A stretch of DNA of 64,000 nucleotides from Celoporthe dispersa (lineage: Eukaryota > Ascomycota > Sordariomycetes > Diaporthales > Cryphonectriaceae): positions 620,501-684,500 of the forward strand of contig WAID01000005.1 of the NCBI GenBank assembly GCA_016584495.1. The letters are read 5' to 3'. The notes under the pieces were generated by a model. That model searched no databases and was not told the DNA's origin. It saw nothing but the letters and a program-made list of their open reading frames with translations. Positions within the stretch are counted from its first letter, which is position 1. Each line of letters starts with the position of its first letter. Made by a program: the position numbers and the translations under genes. Shown piece after piece: positions 19,329-30,929 of the stretch.

Positions 19329-21564
19329 TTATTCGATTATAAATCGAGTTGCAGCATCTGAATCCCATTGTAAAGCATACTCTTTGGCCTGCTTTGCATC
19401 CTTCAGGATAGCTGAATCCCGAAACTCCTGCTGGTATTTCAGATAGTGAGAATACCCTTCTTTTACCTCTACATTCAGATTGCGTCTTCTCAAGATGCAA
19501 AACCCCACACGTCGGTACACTTGTCCCTGCGAGTGCCTCAGCACCAAGCACCCTCTTTCTGATCCAATCTCCGAAAGGGCTTCCAATATGGGCGCACAGT
19601 AGACCTTGTCTCCTATCTGAAGACCGTCATCTTGCAGTGCGCAATCAGGCATACACCAGATGATATCCGTCTTGTCTTCAATGTCGGTAGTGTCCAGGCA
19701 AGCCCCTTTGGTTGGGCTTGTTCCTGGGTGCAGTCGAGAGTGAGTGTTGCAGCAATCAGCACAGCTTTCATGTCGATGAAGCCACTTTGTACCTCGCCGG
19801 TTATATCATTTGTTTTCGGCTGGCAGACGGCGCTATGTATCGTACAGACCGGCTGTTGCTCTCCGAATGGCCTGACCTGGTGCAGGCCGGCATCTCCCCC
19901 TGCCCAGAAGCAGCACTCAGCACCTCCTATTGTGTCGAGAGACGCCCAGGACCAAGAAGGGGCACGGAAGGCCTGGGTCCTGCGACCAACTCCAAGCTGC
20001 GTCGGGCGATGGGTAGCGTCGAAGATCTGATACCAACAGAGGTCGTGGGGCAGTGACCCCTCCCAGAGGCCTGCCAGGTAGGTATCTCCTGTAGCCTCGC
20101 GGTAGAGCTGGGCCATGCCGGAGAGAGCAGGTAGTTTATCCCGTCCGACTGAGAGCTCTCGAGCCGAGTAATAGCGAACGATTGTCGGCCACCATTCGAT
20201 ATCGCAGGTCTTGTCGAGCTGAAGAACCGAGGAGACCGGCCAGGCCGCTAGGGCAAGGCATCTGCGCCAGAAGCTTTCATGATGAAGACTCCGCGAATTT
20301 GCTCTGACTTCCCGAGCAAGCCATCCGCGCCAGCCTCTGTCAAGCTGAAGGGTCGAGGAAATTGGTGTGGCTGCTCGGGCAAGGCCTCCGCGCGGGCCTA
20401 CCTGCGATATCCCACACCTACATTCGCATCCTTGGCTCTCTCTGCATCTCCACTCAACAGCGAATGGCCCGAATCTCAGAAGTCTAGGAGGAAGTAGTGA
20501 CTCTTGAAACGTCCAAGCTCGCGTCTCAAGATCCGTCGGCGCCCAGCTATGCCGCACCTCTCTTCTGACGTACAGAGGCACAAGTCGCCCGCAGTCGTCC
20601 ATCACCTCCATGCGGTGGCAGTCCAAGGGCCTTGAGAATATGCCGCTGTCCATATTGGTAGATATATCGGCAGAGATGGTGAAGTGAGAGTTTCGATAGA
20701 TGTTTGCCATCATGGAATTCTCTTGCGCAAAGTCCGCCTTTGTCTCCGCGGCCTGGGTCTCCGTCATGCCGAGGAACTCTTGCAGGATGCACAGCGAGTC
20801 GATCCACAGGTAGCCGATGGCGAAGCGTCGACATATTGTAACAGCATCCTGGAACGTCTTGGGAAGCCTCTCCCACGGGATCCCTTCCATATGATCCTGG
20901 ATGTTGACCACCGTGGTGCTGAGTCGTCTGTGCTCGACACCACCCCAGCGGTGGCTCAGAGACACGTAGAGTCCTTCGGATCCACTGGTCTCAAACAGGC
21001 GGACCTGACCTCCTCTGATATCAAGCAGTCGCCTAGGCGGTTGAGAGGGCCGGGCCTCCCGCAGCTGTGATGTCTCAGGCATTCACGGAGCCATCCTTCG
21101 GCTCTCCGGAATCCGCGTTCCGAATTTGTTGTTGGTCCCAGTTGCATGTTTAGGAAGAAATGTTTACCTCGAACTCTGAGATCCACGATTTCTTCTACGT
21201 CCACGAAGAGGACAATGCTGATGCGCTCATCGTTAAAGACGAGGAGTAGTTCCTTTACCAAGTCCTCAAAGGTGACGCCGTGGTCTTCGACAATCAACGT
21301 ATCAAGTATCTGGGTGCGATGAGCTTCGTCCGTGGCGCCCCGGAACACATCCGGCAGCTTCCCATCCACGACAGCGAGGATAGCCTTCTCATAGACAGCG
21401 CACAGAAGGCATGAGCGTTTCCAGACAGCATATCGAACCTGTGCAAATGAGATACTGCGTCGCCATTTCCATCTCTTCTCGCAAGCGCAAAGACGATAGT
21501 ATTCATCGGGGGCGTCTTCCGGAGGATCAGGGTCGGCAGGTTCCAGCATCAGACCAAGAGACAT
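19329..21564 (-). CDS. HET-domain protein of the Cys-N-terminal type (two frame breaks)
   Basis: Three frames on the minus strand make one typical protein of about 740 residues. The first, from 21564 (MSLGLMLEP), has a CxC-containing N-terminal region. The second runs from about 21070 to 19700: WLRECL, then RRLLDI, then the HET domain with YVSLSHRWGG, GYLWIDSLCILQ, and ETRAWTFQESLLPPRLLRF. The third is DKTDIIWCMPDCALQDDG to the stop at 19329. Each switch needs one extra base (near 21062-21075 and 19690-19760), with no intron signals. HET proteins of this class mediate or modulate vegetative incompatibility and programmed cell death; here that is inferred. There is also a partial internal duplication (see findings). 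It may be intact in reality if the breaks are sequencing errors. Confidence 0.75.
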
Positions 21565-22325
21565 GCTTGCGAAAGGTATCCAGGTTGTGAGCAGAGCGCA
21601 AAGATGTCGTAATTGATGATTGCGAAGAGGGGAGATATTATCCTCCTTCCTTGTCCATGTCTTTTGTTCTTCTTCTTTCTTCCCTCTGCTCTACCTTTAT
21701 ATATGATTCAGCAATACTCTGCAGCATGTTTTGCGTGTCTATTTGTTTTTTTTTTTTTAACAAAACACCTCTGCTGCGCCTCTGCTGTGCTTACCTGCTG
21801 GAACTCTGTACCCGTGGGCGCCACCCCCCGCTGCGACCCCCTACTCTGGTCCCAGTACAGCCGCTGAATCCGCGGCCAACCATATTATTACAGTATTATT
21901 ATTATTATTATTCACAGCATCTCGCCTCACTGTACAATACAGAAGAACCACTTCCCTTTCTCCTCTTCATACAAGCAAAGATGAGTTATCCCGCATGTCA
22001 TTTGGTTGTTTTCTTATTCTTCTTTTAATGTAAACAATATACACCTTCCTATCTTTTCTGCTCGCGTTCGGAGGATGTGCGCCACACCTCGCATCGCCAC
22101 GCAATCCCACACAATGCAACGTTAAGGTTGATCGCCGGCTGCCTGGCTCCTGTCCAAAATGTTGCGTCACAATCAAGAGAGGGAAGTGCGCACGGATAAG
22201 GAGGGGGTTGTTCCCGCAGCACGTCCTTGATCAGTAATTAATACCACCATTATTTGCCGCTCCCCATTCGTTTAGGAGGGCGCCTTCACACCTCGTCCTC
22301 ACCTCATCCTGCAGACTCGTGAAAC
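21565..22325. other. Intergenic between divergent HET and glycosidase-like genes
   Basis: Shared upstream region of the leftward HET gene and the rightward secreted protein. Contains an ATT-type microsatellite (about 21885-21911) and T-rich tracts. No gene is supported. Confidence 0.55.
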
Positions 22326-24179
22326 ATGGTCCAGAGTCGAGACTCGGGACTCTCACTCCGCAGCATGCCTCACCGCCCAGCATCCTGGCTCACAGCCGTC
22401 CTCCCCTGTATCGCGCTGCTCTGGGGGGTCGTCGAGGCGCAAGATACGTGGTGCGGCAAGGTCTACAATGGGTGAGCAGCCCTCTCACTCCTGTCCTGCC
22501 CCCAGCTGCGGCACTTTTTTTACCCGGTTGATTCAGTTTTCCCCCTTCAGCTAACTTGGGATGCAGATCAGCGCAGATCATCCCGGGCGGCTGGATGGTC
22601 CAGCCTGAGGCCTCGAGCACCCCGCTACTGGATGTCCAGGTCACGCCTCGGCACAGCATCTACGTCGGGAGCGAGACCAGCGCAGAGCTCATCGTCGACG
22701 CTGCGCTCTCTTACTACCACGGCGCCCCTTATCTAGGGTCGTCGCCGTCGTCGTCGTCAGGTGCAGGCAACTCCTCCTCTCCCGACACCCTCAGCTTCAC
22801 GCTCACGGTCGGAGGCGTCGACATCGGGTCCGCAAGCGTCGGCGTCAACACGACAGACAACCTCGTCCAGTTCAACGTGAGCCAGCTGGCACCCACCACG
22901 ACGGCCTACCCGGTCGTCCTGACCGGCAGCACCTCGACGGGCAACTACTCGGCGGCCTCGGAGCTCTTCTACCTGCCCGACAAGACCAACGGCAGCGTGG
23001 TCAAGATCGACAGGCTGTACAGCTCGATCCTGTACCGCAGCAACAACACGGGCAACGCGTTCAGGCCGTACTTTCCCTACGGCTACTATGGCGACTACGG
23101 CGGCTGGTTCGACATCCCGGGCGAGCCGACGGCCTACAGGGACCTGGGCTTCAACGCGCTCAACCCGGTGACGGACTTTACGGACTCGGACATGACCTAC
23201 ACCATCGACGAGATGGACGGCATCGACCTCCTGTGGCAGTACGACATGCGCAACTCGTACCAGAACCTCACCTCGGTGGCGGCCCAGGTGCCGCTCGTCC
23301 GGGACCACCCCTCCCTCCTCAGCTACTACACCGCCGACGAGCCCGACGGCTGGGGCTACACCTTCAGCTCGACCACGGACGCCCGCGACCTCCTCGCCTC
23401 CCTGGACCGGTACCACCCCACCGCGCTGGTGCTCAACTGCCAGAACTACTACTTTGCGCAGTACTCGGCCGGCGCGGACATCATCATGGAGGACGCCTAC
23501 CCCGTGGGCATCAACTGGACCTTTTCCACCGCCTGGGACACCCCCGTGAACCGCACCTACGGCGACTGCGGCTGCGACAACTGCGTCGGCGACTTCAACC
23601 TGCTCAACGTGGCCCGCCGCGTCGACGACTTCAAAGCCTACGCCTCGTGGATCGGCGGGCCCGAGGCCCCGCGCAAGCCCATCTGGGCCGTGCCCCAGGC
23701 CTTCTCGGGCGAGAACTACTGGAGCCGCGACCCCACCGCCCAGGAGGCCTGGGCCATGGACCTGCTCGCCTTCAACCACGGCGCCAAGGGCAGGCTGGCC
23801 TGGATCTACCCGCCCTCCGCCGTCCTGGGCAACGCCACCGCCCTGCTGGCCCGCGTGGTCACCGCCCCGCCCGTCGTGGACTTTTCTGACGGGCGCCAAC
23901 CCGGTCCTGGTGAGCGCCGGGGGCAGCGCCGGAAACGGGACCGGCCTGGACGTGGCGTACTGGGCCCTGCAGGGGGAGGGCGTCCTCGTCGGCGTGGTGA
24001 ACCCGGCGAACGTGACCACCGCGGCCGTGGCCATGGAGATCCGGATGCCGGGCGGGCTGAACGTCTCGACGGTCGCGTCGCAGCCCTGGGGGAACGTGAG
24101 CTGGAGTTTTGACGGGAGCACCCTGGTGGCGAGCAGTGGGATCGGGCCGCACGGGACGAGCTATGTTATCCTTCAGTAG
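22326..24179 (+). CDS. Secreted glycoside-hydrolase-like protein (one frame break near 23884)
   Basis: Exon 1 (22326-22471) encodes a leader with a hydrophobic core (WLTAVLPCIALLWGVVEA) followed by QDTWCGK, a plausible signal-peptide cleavage. Intron 22472-22566 (GTGAGC..GCAG) gives YNG-SAQIIPGGW. Exon 2 continues with an N-terminal beta-rich domain (many NxT/S sites) and a probable TIM-barrel region containing YYTADEPDGWG, ADIIMEDAYPVG and PIWAVPQAFSG, resembling glycosidase-superfamily proteins; the acidic residues in the first two motifs are catalytic candidates. At TTTTCT (23882-23886) one extra base shifts the frame; the other frame continues LTGANPVLVSAGG to the stop at 24179 (SYVILQ) with a small beta domain. 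About 585 residues. I cannot assign a CAZy family, so substrate is unknown. Confidence 0.75.
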
Positions 24180-24946
24180 GCTATAATTTCGAGTGTACAT
24201 ATATACATATATATATATTCTGAGTAATTATGTTTGATTTAGTGTGTGTGTGTGTGTGTGTTTTCAAGACGAAGAGGACATGCATGGTTCAGGAGCCAAC
24301 TTCACTTTCCCATACGCTCTCAAGTATAATAACAAACCTCTGTATTGCTAGAAAAAGAGAAATACCTAACTTCTCATCAGAGTGCAAAGACAAGTGGCCT
24401 CCTCTTGCAACAAGACTCATGGTATGCCTGGTACATGCAAACATTCACCCCTCAGCCCTGCTCTCAGAACCTGCACCTCAGGAATTCCAAAAAGAAAAGA
24501 GAAAAAAACCACCGTCTAGGGTAAGTTGTTGGCTTATTCATCACTCAAAAAGGATCCACTCGCAAACAGTCCATTGATTCTTTTTTTTCTTTCTCTCTCA
24601 CGCACTGATTCTGAAATCCAGGTCTAGGGTAAGTCTGTCTGCTGACTCGAGATGACCCGCTTCCGCAAGGGAGGGACGACAGGTGACACAGTATGGACTG
24701 TCTTGGAGATAATTTACAGAGAAGATGAAATATACCTATAAACAGTCGCAATCGACATGGAGCTGATGATTCTTTAGGATACAGTTGACAGACCTCGAAC
24801 TGCGAGACTTGTCCCAGCTTTCCTCCGCGGCATGATAACAATCAAAACGGCACAAGGTTCCATCTCAGACATGTCTCCTCTAGCGTATGCAAAATACCAT
24901 CGAGTCATGCCAGACTCCCAAACACCTGCCATCCCCTCCTCATCCC
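24180..24946. other. Intergenic between convergent genes
   Basis: 3' ends of the glycosidase-like gene and the mannosidase gene face each other. A short TG microsatellite lies at about 24242-24260. No gene is supported. Confidence 0.55.
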
Positions 24947-26930
24947 TCACTGCGGCAGCCTAAACGGGTGTGCCTCCGTGTTGAGAACATACTCGTCGAG
25001 AGAGATCAGGTCTGGAGGCGACAGGGCCAGGTAGAAATACTTGAGCGTCTCTGCCAGCCAGAAGCTCTGTTTGTCCGTGTCCGGTCAGCATATATATGCT
25101 GTATGTGCACCTCAAGAGGCAGGAGAAGCAAGAAAGACGACCCCCACCCCCCACACCCAAAAAAAAAAAGGGGGGGCAAGTACTCACCTCCATGTAGTCC
25201 TCCTTCGCCAGCGGCCTCTCCGAGCTCGTAACATCCAGCACCGCCGCATTCGCAAACTCCGTCTCGGTCCCGTTCCCCACCGCGGCGAACATCTCCCACG
25301 CCATCTCCTGGTACTCGGCCAGGCCCGTGATCCGCCACAGGTAAAACACGCTCTCGATCGCCTCGGGCCGTAGGATGTACCGCGGGTCCTTGCACGTGGT
25401 GAACCCGGCGGGCAGGCTCTCCCTCCACCTCCCCCTCCTCTTCTTCTCCGCCTCGAACGCGGCCTCGTCCCACGGGCAGGGGCTCCCCTCTTCTTTCCTG
25501 TCGCACCTGACCAGGTTGAACCTCTCGCACATCATCCCCGTGGCGGTGACGCGGTATGCCCAGGCACAGCCCCTGGTGAGCCTCGCGCCCGTGTCGAGGT
25601 AGTCGTCCCGGCCAAACAGCCGCCCGCCCAGCGCGTACGTCGCGCCCAGGAAACACGACAGGTGCTCGCTCTCGGTGTCCAAGCGGAGCTCGGGGGTGGG
25701 CGCCGCGTCGACGGCGGCCAGGTTGCCCGCGAACAGGATCTTGTCCCGGCTGCCGTCGTCCTCTGGCAGCATAGGCCGGTAGAGCATGTTCTCGTCGGCG
25801 GCGTCCATCCAGGCGAGGGACATCTTGTGGTACCGCTCCTCCCTGCCGCCCAGCAGCGCGTACATCTTGGTGATGTATTCGTACAGCGAGTCGGCGCCGC
25901 TGCCGAGGGTAAAGGACGAGCCGTCGACGACGTTCATGGTCTGCATCGACACCGTGGTCGGCCACAGCCCCGGGACCGCCGTCTTCATCTGGCCGGCCTC
26001 GAACACCGACACGAGCCGCGAGATGGCGCTGTAGTACTTGGGGTCGCCCGTGATCTGCGACAGCCGCGTGAACTCCATCAGCAACGTGCCGGGCCCCGCG
26101 ATGGCCACCCTCTTCTCGATGGGCAGCGCGGCCCCCGTCTTGCTCTGCTGGATGTTGAAAAAGTCCACGGGCATGCCGTTCTCGGTGTTGAAGCCGGCGT
26201 ACAGCATGTCGCCCAGCTCCACGGCCTTCTGCAGCAGCACGCTCCGCCTGCTCAGCTCATAGGCGCCCAGCAGCCCGCCCAGGTAGCGGATGTTAGTCTC
26301 GAACATGTTGACGCGCGGCTGGGCGGGCGAGCTGCTAAAGTCGACGCCCGCGGCCACCGCGTCCACGGCCTCGTCGAACTCGTCGCGCAGGCCCATGATC
26401 CACAGCGTGTCGAGCGAGTCCACCAGCGTGGCCGCCCAGCCCGAGAACTGGTCCCGCCCGCTGCCCGACACGGGGAGCAGGGCGTCGCGCATCCACGCGC
26501 GCTGCCGGTAGCTCGCCCAGTTCTTCTGGAACAGCCTCCTCACCTCGGCGCGCCTGGCCTCGCGCACTGCGGCCGCGGCAGCCGTCTCGGGCGGGAAGGG
26601 CACCGCCTGCACGCGGTGGAGGCGGCGGCCACCGCCCTTCCTGGTCGGCAGCGGGATGTCCGGGCCCGGCGGGTGGGCGAACTCCACCCTGCTCCAGTCG
26701 AAGGTGGGCTTGACGTTCCAGACCTTGTTCCTGGCGTGGGCGTTCATGTAGTGCTCGAGGCGGACGGACTCGGGCCTGTGCGGGAGGCGCGTGGCCCAGG
26801 AGGAGGACGTGAGCATGTACCAGAGGATGCCGATGCCCAGGAGGGTGACCAGGAGATCTCTTCGGCCCCACCGGGTCCTGCCTGTGAGGAGGCCAGGTAT
26901 CGACGGCACCCTCATCTCGGGGCCTGCCAC
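24947..26930 (-). CDS. Class I alpha-1,2-mannosidase, GH47, type II membrane protein
   Basis: Two exons: 26930-25188 and 25066-24947, with intron 25187-25067 (GTGAGT..ACAG); the join gives EDYME-SFWLAETLKYFYL and the C-terminal TEAHPFR motif, whose Thr coordinates the calcium ion in GH47. Other family motifs: FSGWAATLVDSLDTLWIMGL, MFETNIRYLGGLLGAYELS, GSGADSLYEYITK and LRPEAIESVFYLWRITG. Residues about 25-42 (DLLVTLLGIGILWYMLTSS) form an N-terminal membrane anchor after a short basic tail, as in ER/Golgi N-glycan trimming mannosidases. About 620 residues, normal for the family, with no frame break. It acts in the secretory pathway removing alpha-1,2-mannose from N-glycans. An in-frame Met five codons downstream is an alternative start. 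Confidence 0.92.
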
Positions 26931-26935
26931 AGGGA

Positions 26936-26978
26936 GAGAGAGAGAGAAAGAGAGAGAGAGAGGAGAGAGAGGAGAGAG
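26936..26978 (-). promoter_or_regulatory. CT-rich tract (sense strand) just upstream of the mannosidase ATG
   Basis: The plus strand is almost pure GA, so the sense strand of the mannosidase gene is CT-rich immediately before the start codon. CT-rich stretches near transcription starts are common in filamentous fungal promoters. Confidence 0.4.
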
Positions 26979-27833
26979 TTGGTTGCGGCCAGGAGACAGG
27001 CTACATCACGTCACACATGTACAGCGGGCGAGGAAGGATCGATGGAGCATTTGGTGTCCTGAGGAAGGCTCGAGACAGGAGACAAAGAAGGAAAGAGTGA
27101 CCTTCAGAGTGACCTTCCTCGGGGCCCTAAACAGGTTGTCAAGTACCTCGGCACAGTAGTACTGGATGCATAATTCATACAGCACACCATCATCACCCAG
27201 GAAAGGAGGAGAAGAGGAGAGAGAGAGAGAGAGAAAGGAAAGAAAAAAAGGACACAGTAAGTATTTAACAGATCAGATGAGTGGCGCCATGATGGATGGA
27301 GGCTTGGCGCACCACACACACCGTACAGACAGACACGACAAAACCGGACTCCGGATGCCAGAACAGACAGAAAAGAAGCTAGATTGCTACATCATAATAA
27401 ATAAACCATCAAGAATGGCTCGGCAGGATCTCGCCTGCCACGCCCGATCCAATCGGCGGGGGTGGATGCTCCTCAGCATCTCCACGGTCGGTACGTACCT
27501 CTCCTCTCTCACTCTCTCACTCTCTCTCTGTCTCTCTCTCTCTCATCCCATCATGAGTAGTACCACGGCTCCCTACCTGCTTACCTGTATAGTAGTTGCG
27601 GGCTGGAAATTATCCATGGCCACACAGAGCCGCGGGAGTTAAGGTTTAAAAAGTGGGAAGATGTCCACTCTAAATCAAGCTTGTCTTTACGAGAAACACA
27701 CCCCCCCCCTTTTTTTTTTCCCCGGCTTCATTATAATTAATTCCCGTACGAGCTGACTAAGTAACCAAGTAGACACGCAGTCATGGCAGCCGTGCCACCA
27801 ACCAACCACTTGGGCACTGAAGGATGAGCACGC

Positions 27834-27835
<2 letters not shown>

Positions 27836-27865
<30 letters not shown>
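27836..27865. repeat. (GA)n microsatellite
   Basis: Fifteen or so uninterrupted GA dinucleotides in a non-coding stretch. Confidence 0.95.
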
Positions 27866-27867
<2 letters not shown>

Positions 27868-28342
27868 GGTCTCTCGACTGCTGGTTCCCAGACCAACCAA
27901 AAGACCGGAGGAACTCCCCCAGTCGTCGCCAAGGACTCCCTCTCTCGAATGGTCACACGACCCGAGCAGAGGTGGACACCGCATATTCTCTAGACTGGGG
28001 AGCAGGCACCTTTTTAACCAGAATCGAACAACCGCCTGCCTAATTCCTTACTTCATGCCCTCCTCGGCTAGTGTAGGTGTCCACAGCAAAAGAATACTTG
28101 TGCACGAGACGGGGCCAGGCTGCCAGGTTGAAAGTGATCGATCCCGTTATGAATTAATACTAGGATGAATGATCCAGAAGGGAAAGACCCTACTGCGAAC
28201 AACTCTGCGCCACATTGTCCTCGTAAATGGTAGGCCGGCTTGGAGAGACTCGTGTGACAGACAAGGCTAGAGGGTGTTTATCCACGAGGCAAGAAACCCT
28301 TCTGGAGATCTAGATGCTCACACAAAACAGACGCGCGCGCGT

Positions 28343-28343
<1 letters not shown>

Positions 28344-28384
<41 letters not shown>
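28344..28384. repeat. (CA)n microsatellite
   Basis: About 20 uninterrupted CA dinucleotides preceded by a GC alternation, potentially Z-DNA forming. Confidence 0.95.
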
Positions 28385-28386
<2 letters not shown>

Positions 28387-28802
28387 TATTGTATATACAT
28401 ATACATATACCCAACATTGACATTCCAGAGCGTGCCAGTTACCAGTGTCATGACTGTATCAGCCTACTTATTCACCAGCCTGACATAGCCGTCGTCCCTA
28501 CAGGTTGATGGCAGTCCTCTAGAAACCCTCACCACGGGTCTGCCGGTGCCAGTGTGTCTGTGGGCGCCGCCACGCAGCAGAACCATCGTCAAGACATGTT
28601 CCGATACTCTAGCCGTGACAGACCGTCTATATTGTGATATGGAGAGCACGATCCCGCGCTTAACTCGATGAGCATGCTTGACCGTTCACTCAGTCGAAGA
28701 ACCCCCCTCCCCCCTTTTTTTTTATCATCTCATCCAGGCACCTTTCATCCTGTTTGTACATTCCCAGAGGATACCAGCCGGGTGAGAGGGGCCCTCTCGG
28801 CC

Positions 28803-30853
28803 TCACCCGCTGCCAGCTGCCATTCTCGCGGCGTCCACCTCCCTCTGCAGCGCGTCCAGGTCCGCCAGCATAGCCCGCACCGCCTCGTCCGTAGCGCCAG
28901 TGTCGGCGGCCCCCGCCGGCTTGGCCCCTGCGCTATCAAGCTCTGGCTCCTCTGCCACCGCCGCCACATCCCCACCGCCGCGCCGTGTGCTCTCTGTGCT
29001 TCTCGTCCTCGCTGGGCCTCCTCCGCTTGCGGGCCCCTCCGTGCTTCCTCTACTCCCACCTCTCGTCCTCGGCGGGGGGAGGCGGAGGGCGCCGCACCGC
29101 TGCCCACCCTGATGGGTGTCCGCGGGGCTGTGCTGTTGCTGCTGCTGCTACCGGCGCCGCCGCCGCTCCTGCGCAGCGACGTGTTCCTCTGCGGCGGCGG
29201 CGGCGGCGGTGGCGACGACAGCTTCGCGAGCCCCACAGCAGCGTCATCCCCTCCAGGGCTCGTCGGCCCGCCCGCCGTCGACAGGGGAGAGGTGAACGAC
29301 GACGACGACGACGGGCTCGCCTGAGGCGGCTGCTGCTGCTGCTGCTGGCCCCAGGGGGCGGCGGGGCTCGAAACGCTTGGCGACTGTCGGTGGCCCCTCC
29401 TGGGCGGCGGTGGTGCTGGCGCCGCGATGTGCAGGTTACGCATGCTGGACGACCGCGACCGCTGGCTCTCCAGCGACGAGCGGGGTGACGACGACGCCGC
29501 GGCAGGGCTCTCGTCCTGCAGGTCCGCCGACGACCTGCTCCCGCTGCGGGCGTGCTGCGGGCCAGACCTCCGCCGTGGGGGCGCTGGACGGCGCAGCGTC
29601 GACACGGGGTCCTGGGTCGGGTCGGATGTGGAGTGGCTGGCGCCGGGAGGTGTGGGTGGGCGCGGCGAGGGCACGGCGTCGGCGTCGGCGTCTGGGTCGA
29701 CGTCGACCTCTGGGATCTTGCCCGCCGCCTCCCGCTCGAAGATGTTGTTCTTAGCGTCACCGTCCTCGGGGCGGTCTGGCGGAGGTGGTGGCAGGGGCTT
29801 GTTGACGTCCGTCGAGCTGCCGCCGCTTCCTGCTGCTGCTGCTGCTGCTGCTGTGTTGGGCTCTCTGATCAGCTTCCCGTGGCGCGTCGCCGGTGGCGGC
29901 GGTGGTGGTTTCTTCCGTGACCCGGATCGTCTCACGGGTGGTGTTGGGAGTGGCGGCCCTCGCCCCTCGTCGCCGTCCCGTTCCGGCTCAGAGATCTCGT
30001 GCGACGTCCGTGGCGTATCCTGTGGCGGACGCGGGGCGGCCTCGGAGATGGACTGGCGTGATACCGACGACGTCTCGGTTGTGCTGCTGCCGGCCCCGTC
30101 GCCAGACGACGGCCCCTGCCCTGTCAGCAGCAGCCTCTTGAACGCCTCGACGTCCATACCCGCCCTGCCCGTACCCGCTGTCTGCTGCTGCTGCTGTTGT
30201 TCTCCGGGCGACGTTGCCCGCGCTTCTTCTCTTGCACCACCAACACCGCCGCCCGGCTGCTCCAGGTCCTCCAGCGTCTTCTGGAACGGGTTGGGCGGCG
30301 GGCCCCGCCCCGTCCACCGCTGGGTCTGGCCGCTGTTGCTCTGTACCTGAGCAGTCGGTAGTATCCTCTCGGGGACGGCCGACAGGGCCTCGGCAGACAG
30401 CGGCGGCGCTTCGTTGGCGAAGGGGTCCTCGCGCTCCCCGTTCACCAGCTCGTCGTCATCCCCACCGCTGCTAGTGCTTGCACCATCGCCGTCGTCGCCG
30501 TCGTCTCTCGGTGGCAACGGATACTTCGGGTATGTGTGCTCGGCGCTGGTGGACTCGGGGCTCGACGGCGGGGGGCTCTGGACGCGGACCTTCTTCACGG
30601 GCTTCTGCTTGTGGAAGGTCACTACCGGCGGTGGCGGTATGGCGGCTGCGTCAGCGCTGTTGTTGTTGTTTGGCAGGGAGGACAGGGCACGAGCGAAGTC
30701 GGTGGGGGTGGTTGGTGTCCTTGCAGATCGGCTCGGGGTCTCCGGATCGGTGATGGCAGAGGTGGAGGGGGAGGATGCGCCGGCTTCTATGGGGTTGGCC
30801 TTTCTGCGGAAGGGATTGTGGGAGCCGAAGCTCGAGGTCGGCTCGGAAGCCAT
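28803..30853 (-). CDS. Proline/serine-rich, largely disordered protein of unknown function
   Basis: An open frame from ATG 30853 (MASEPTSSFGSHNPFRRK) has low-complexity P, S, Q and A runs throughout, short blocks that look conserved (PVVTFHKQKPVKKVRVQSPPPSSPES, NPFQKTLEDLE, GMDVEAFKRLLLTG) and poly-Pro stretches. Near 29050-28990 the frame appears to change: the continuing frame gives RGGGDVAAVAEEPELD and a terminal amphipathic helix EAVRAMLADLDALQREV ending at 28803, whereas the original frame becomes Arg/Trp-rich and runs on to 28745. I could not find a clear intron for the switch. No catalytic domain is visible; the repeated NPF motifs and poly-Pro could be protein-binding sites (SH3/EH-like partners), which is speculative. 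Confidence 0.65.
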
Positions 30854-30876
30854 GATGGCTGGGTATGATGGAGGAG

Positions 30877-30929
<53 letters not shown>

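Larger units (their letters stand above)
26931..28802. other. Intergenic: mannosidase promoter side and downstream of the proline-rich gene
   Basis: No supported gene. It holds a GA tract next to the mannosidase start, GA (27836-27865) and CA (28344-28384) microsatellites and scattered CT tracts. Short open frames here are microsatellite translations. Confidence 0.55.

Noticed and set aside
22757..24121. A 454-codon minus-strand open frame
   Set aside because: It is antisense to the glycosidase-like gene; high GC at third positions removes stops on the opposite strand. It is Val/Gly/Arg-rich with no domain.
25662..27062. A 466-codon plus-strand open frame
   Set aside because: Antisense shadow of the GH47 mannosidase, His/Arg/Gly-rich, ending in a GA microsatellite.
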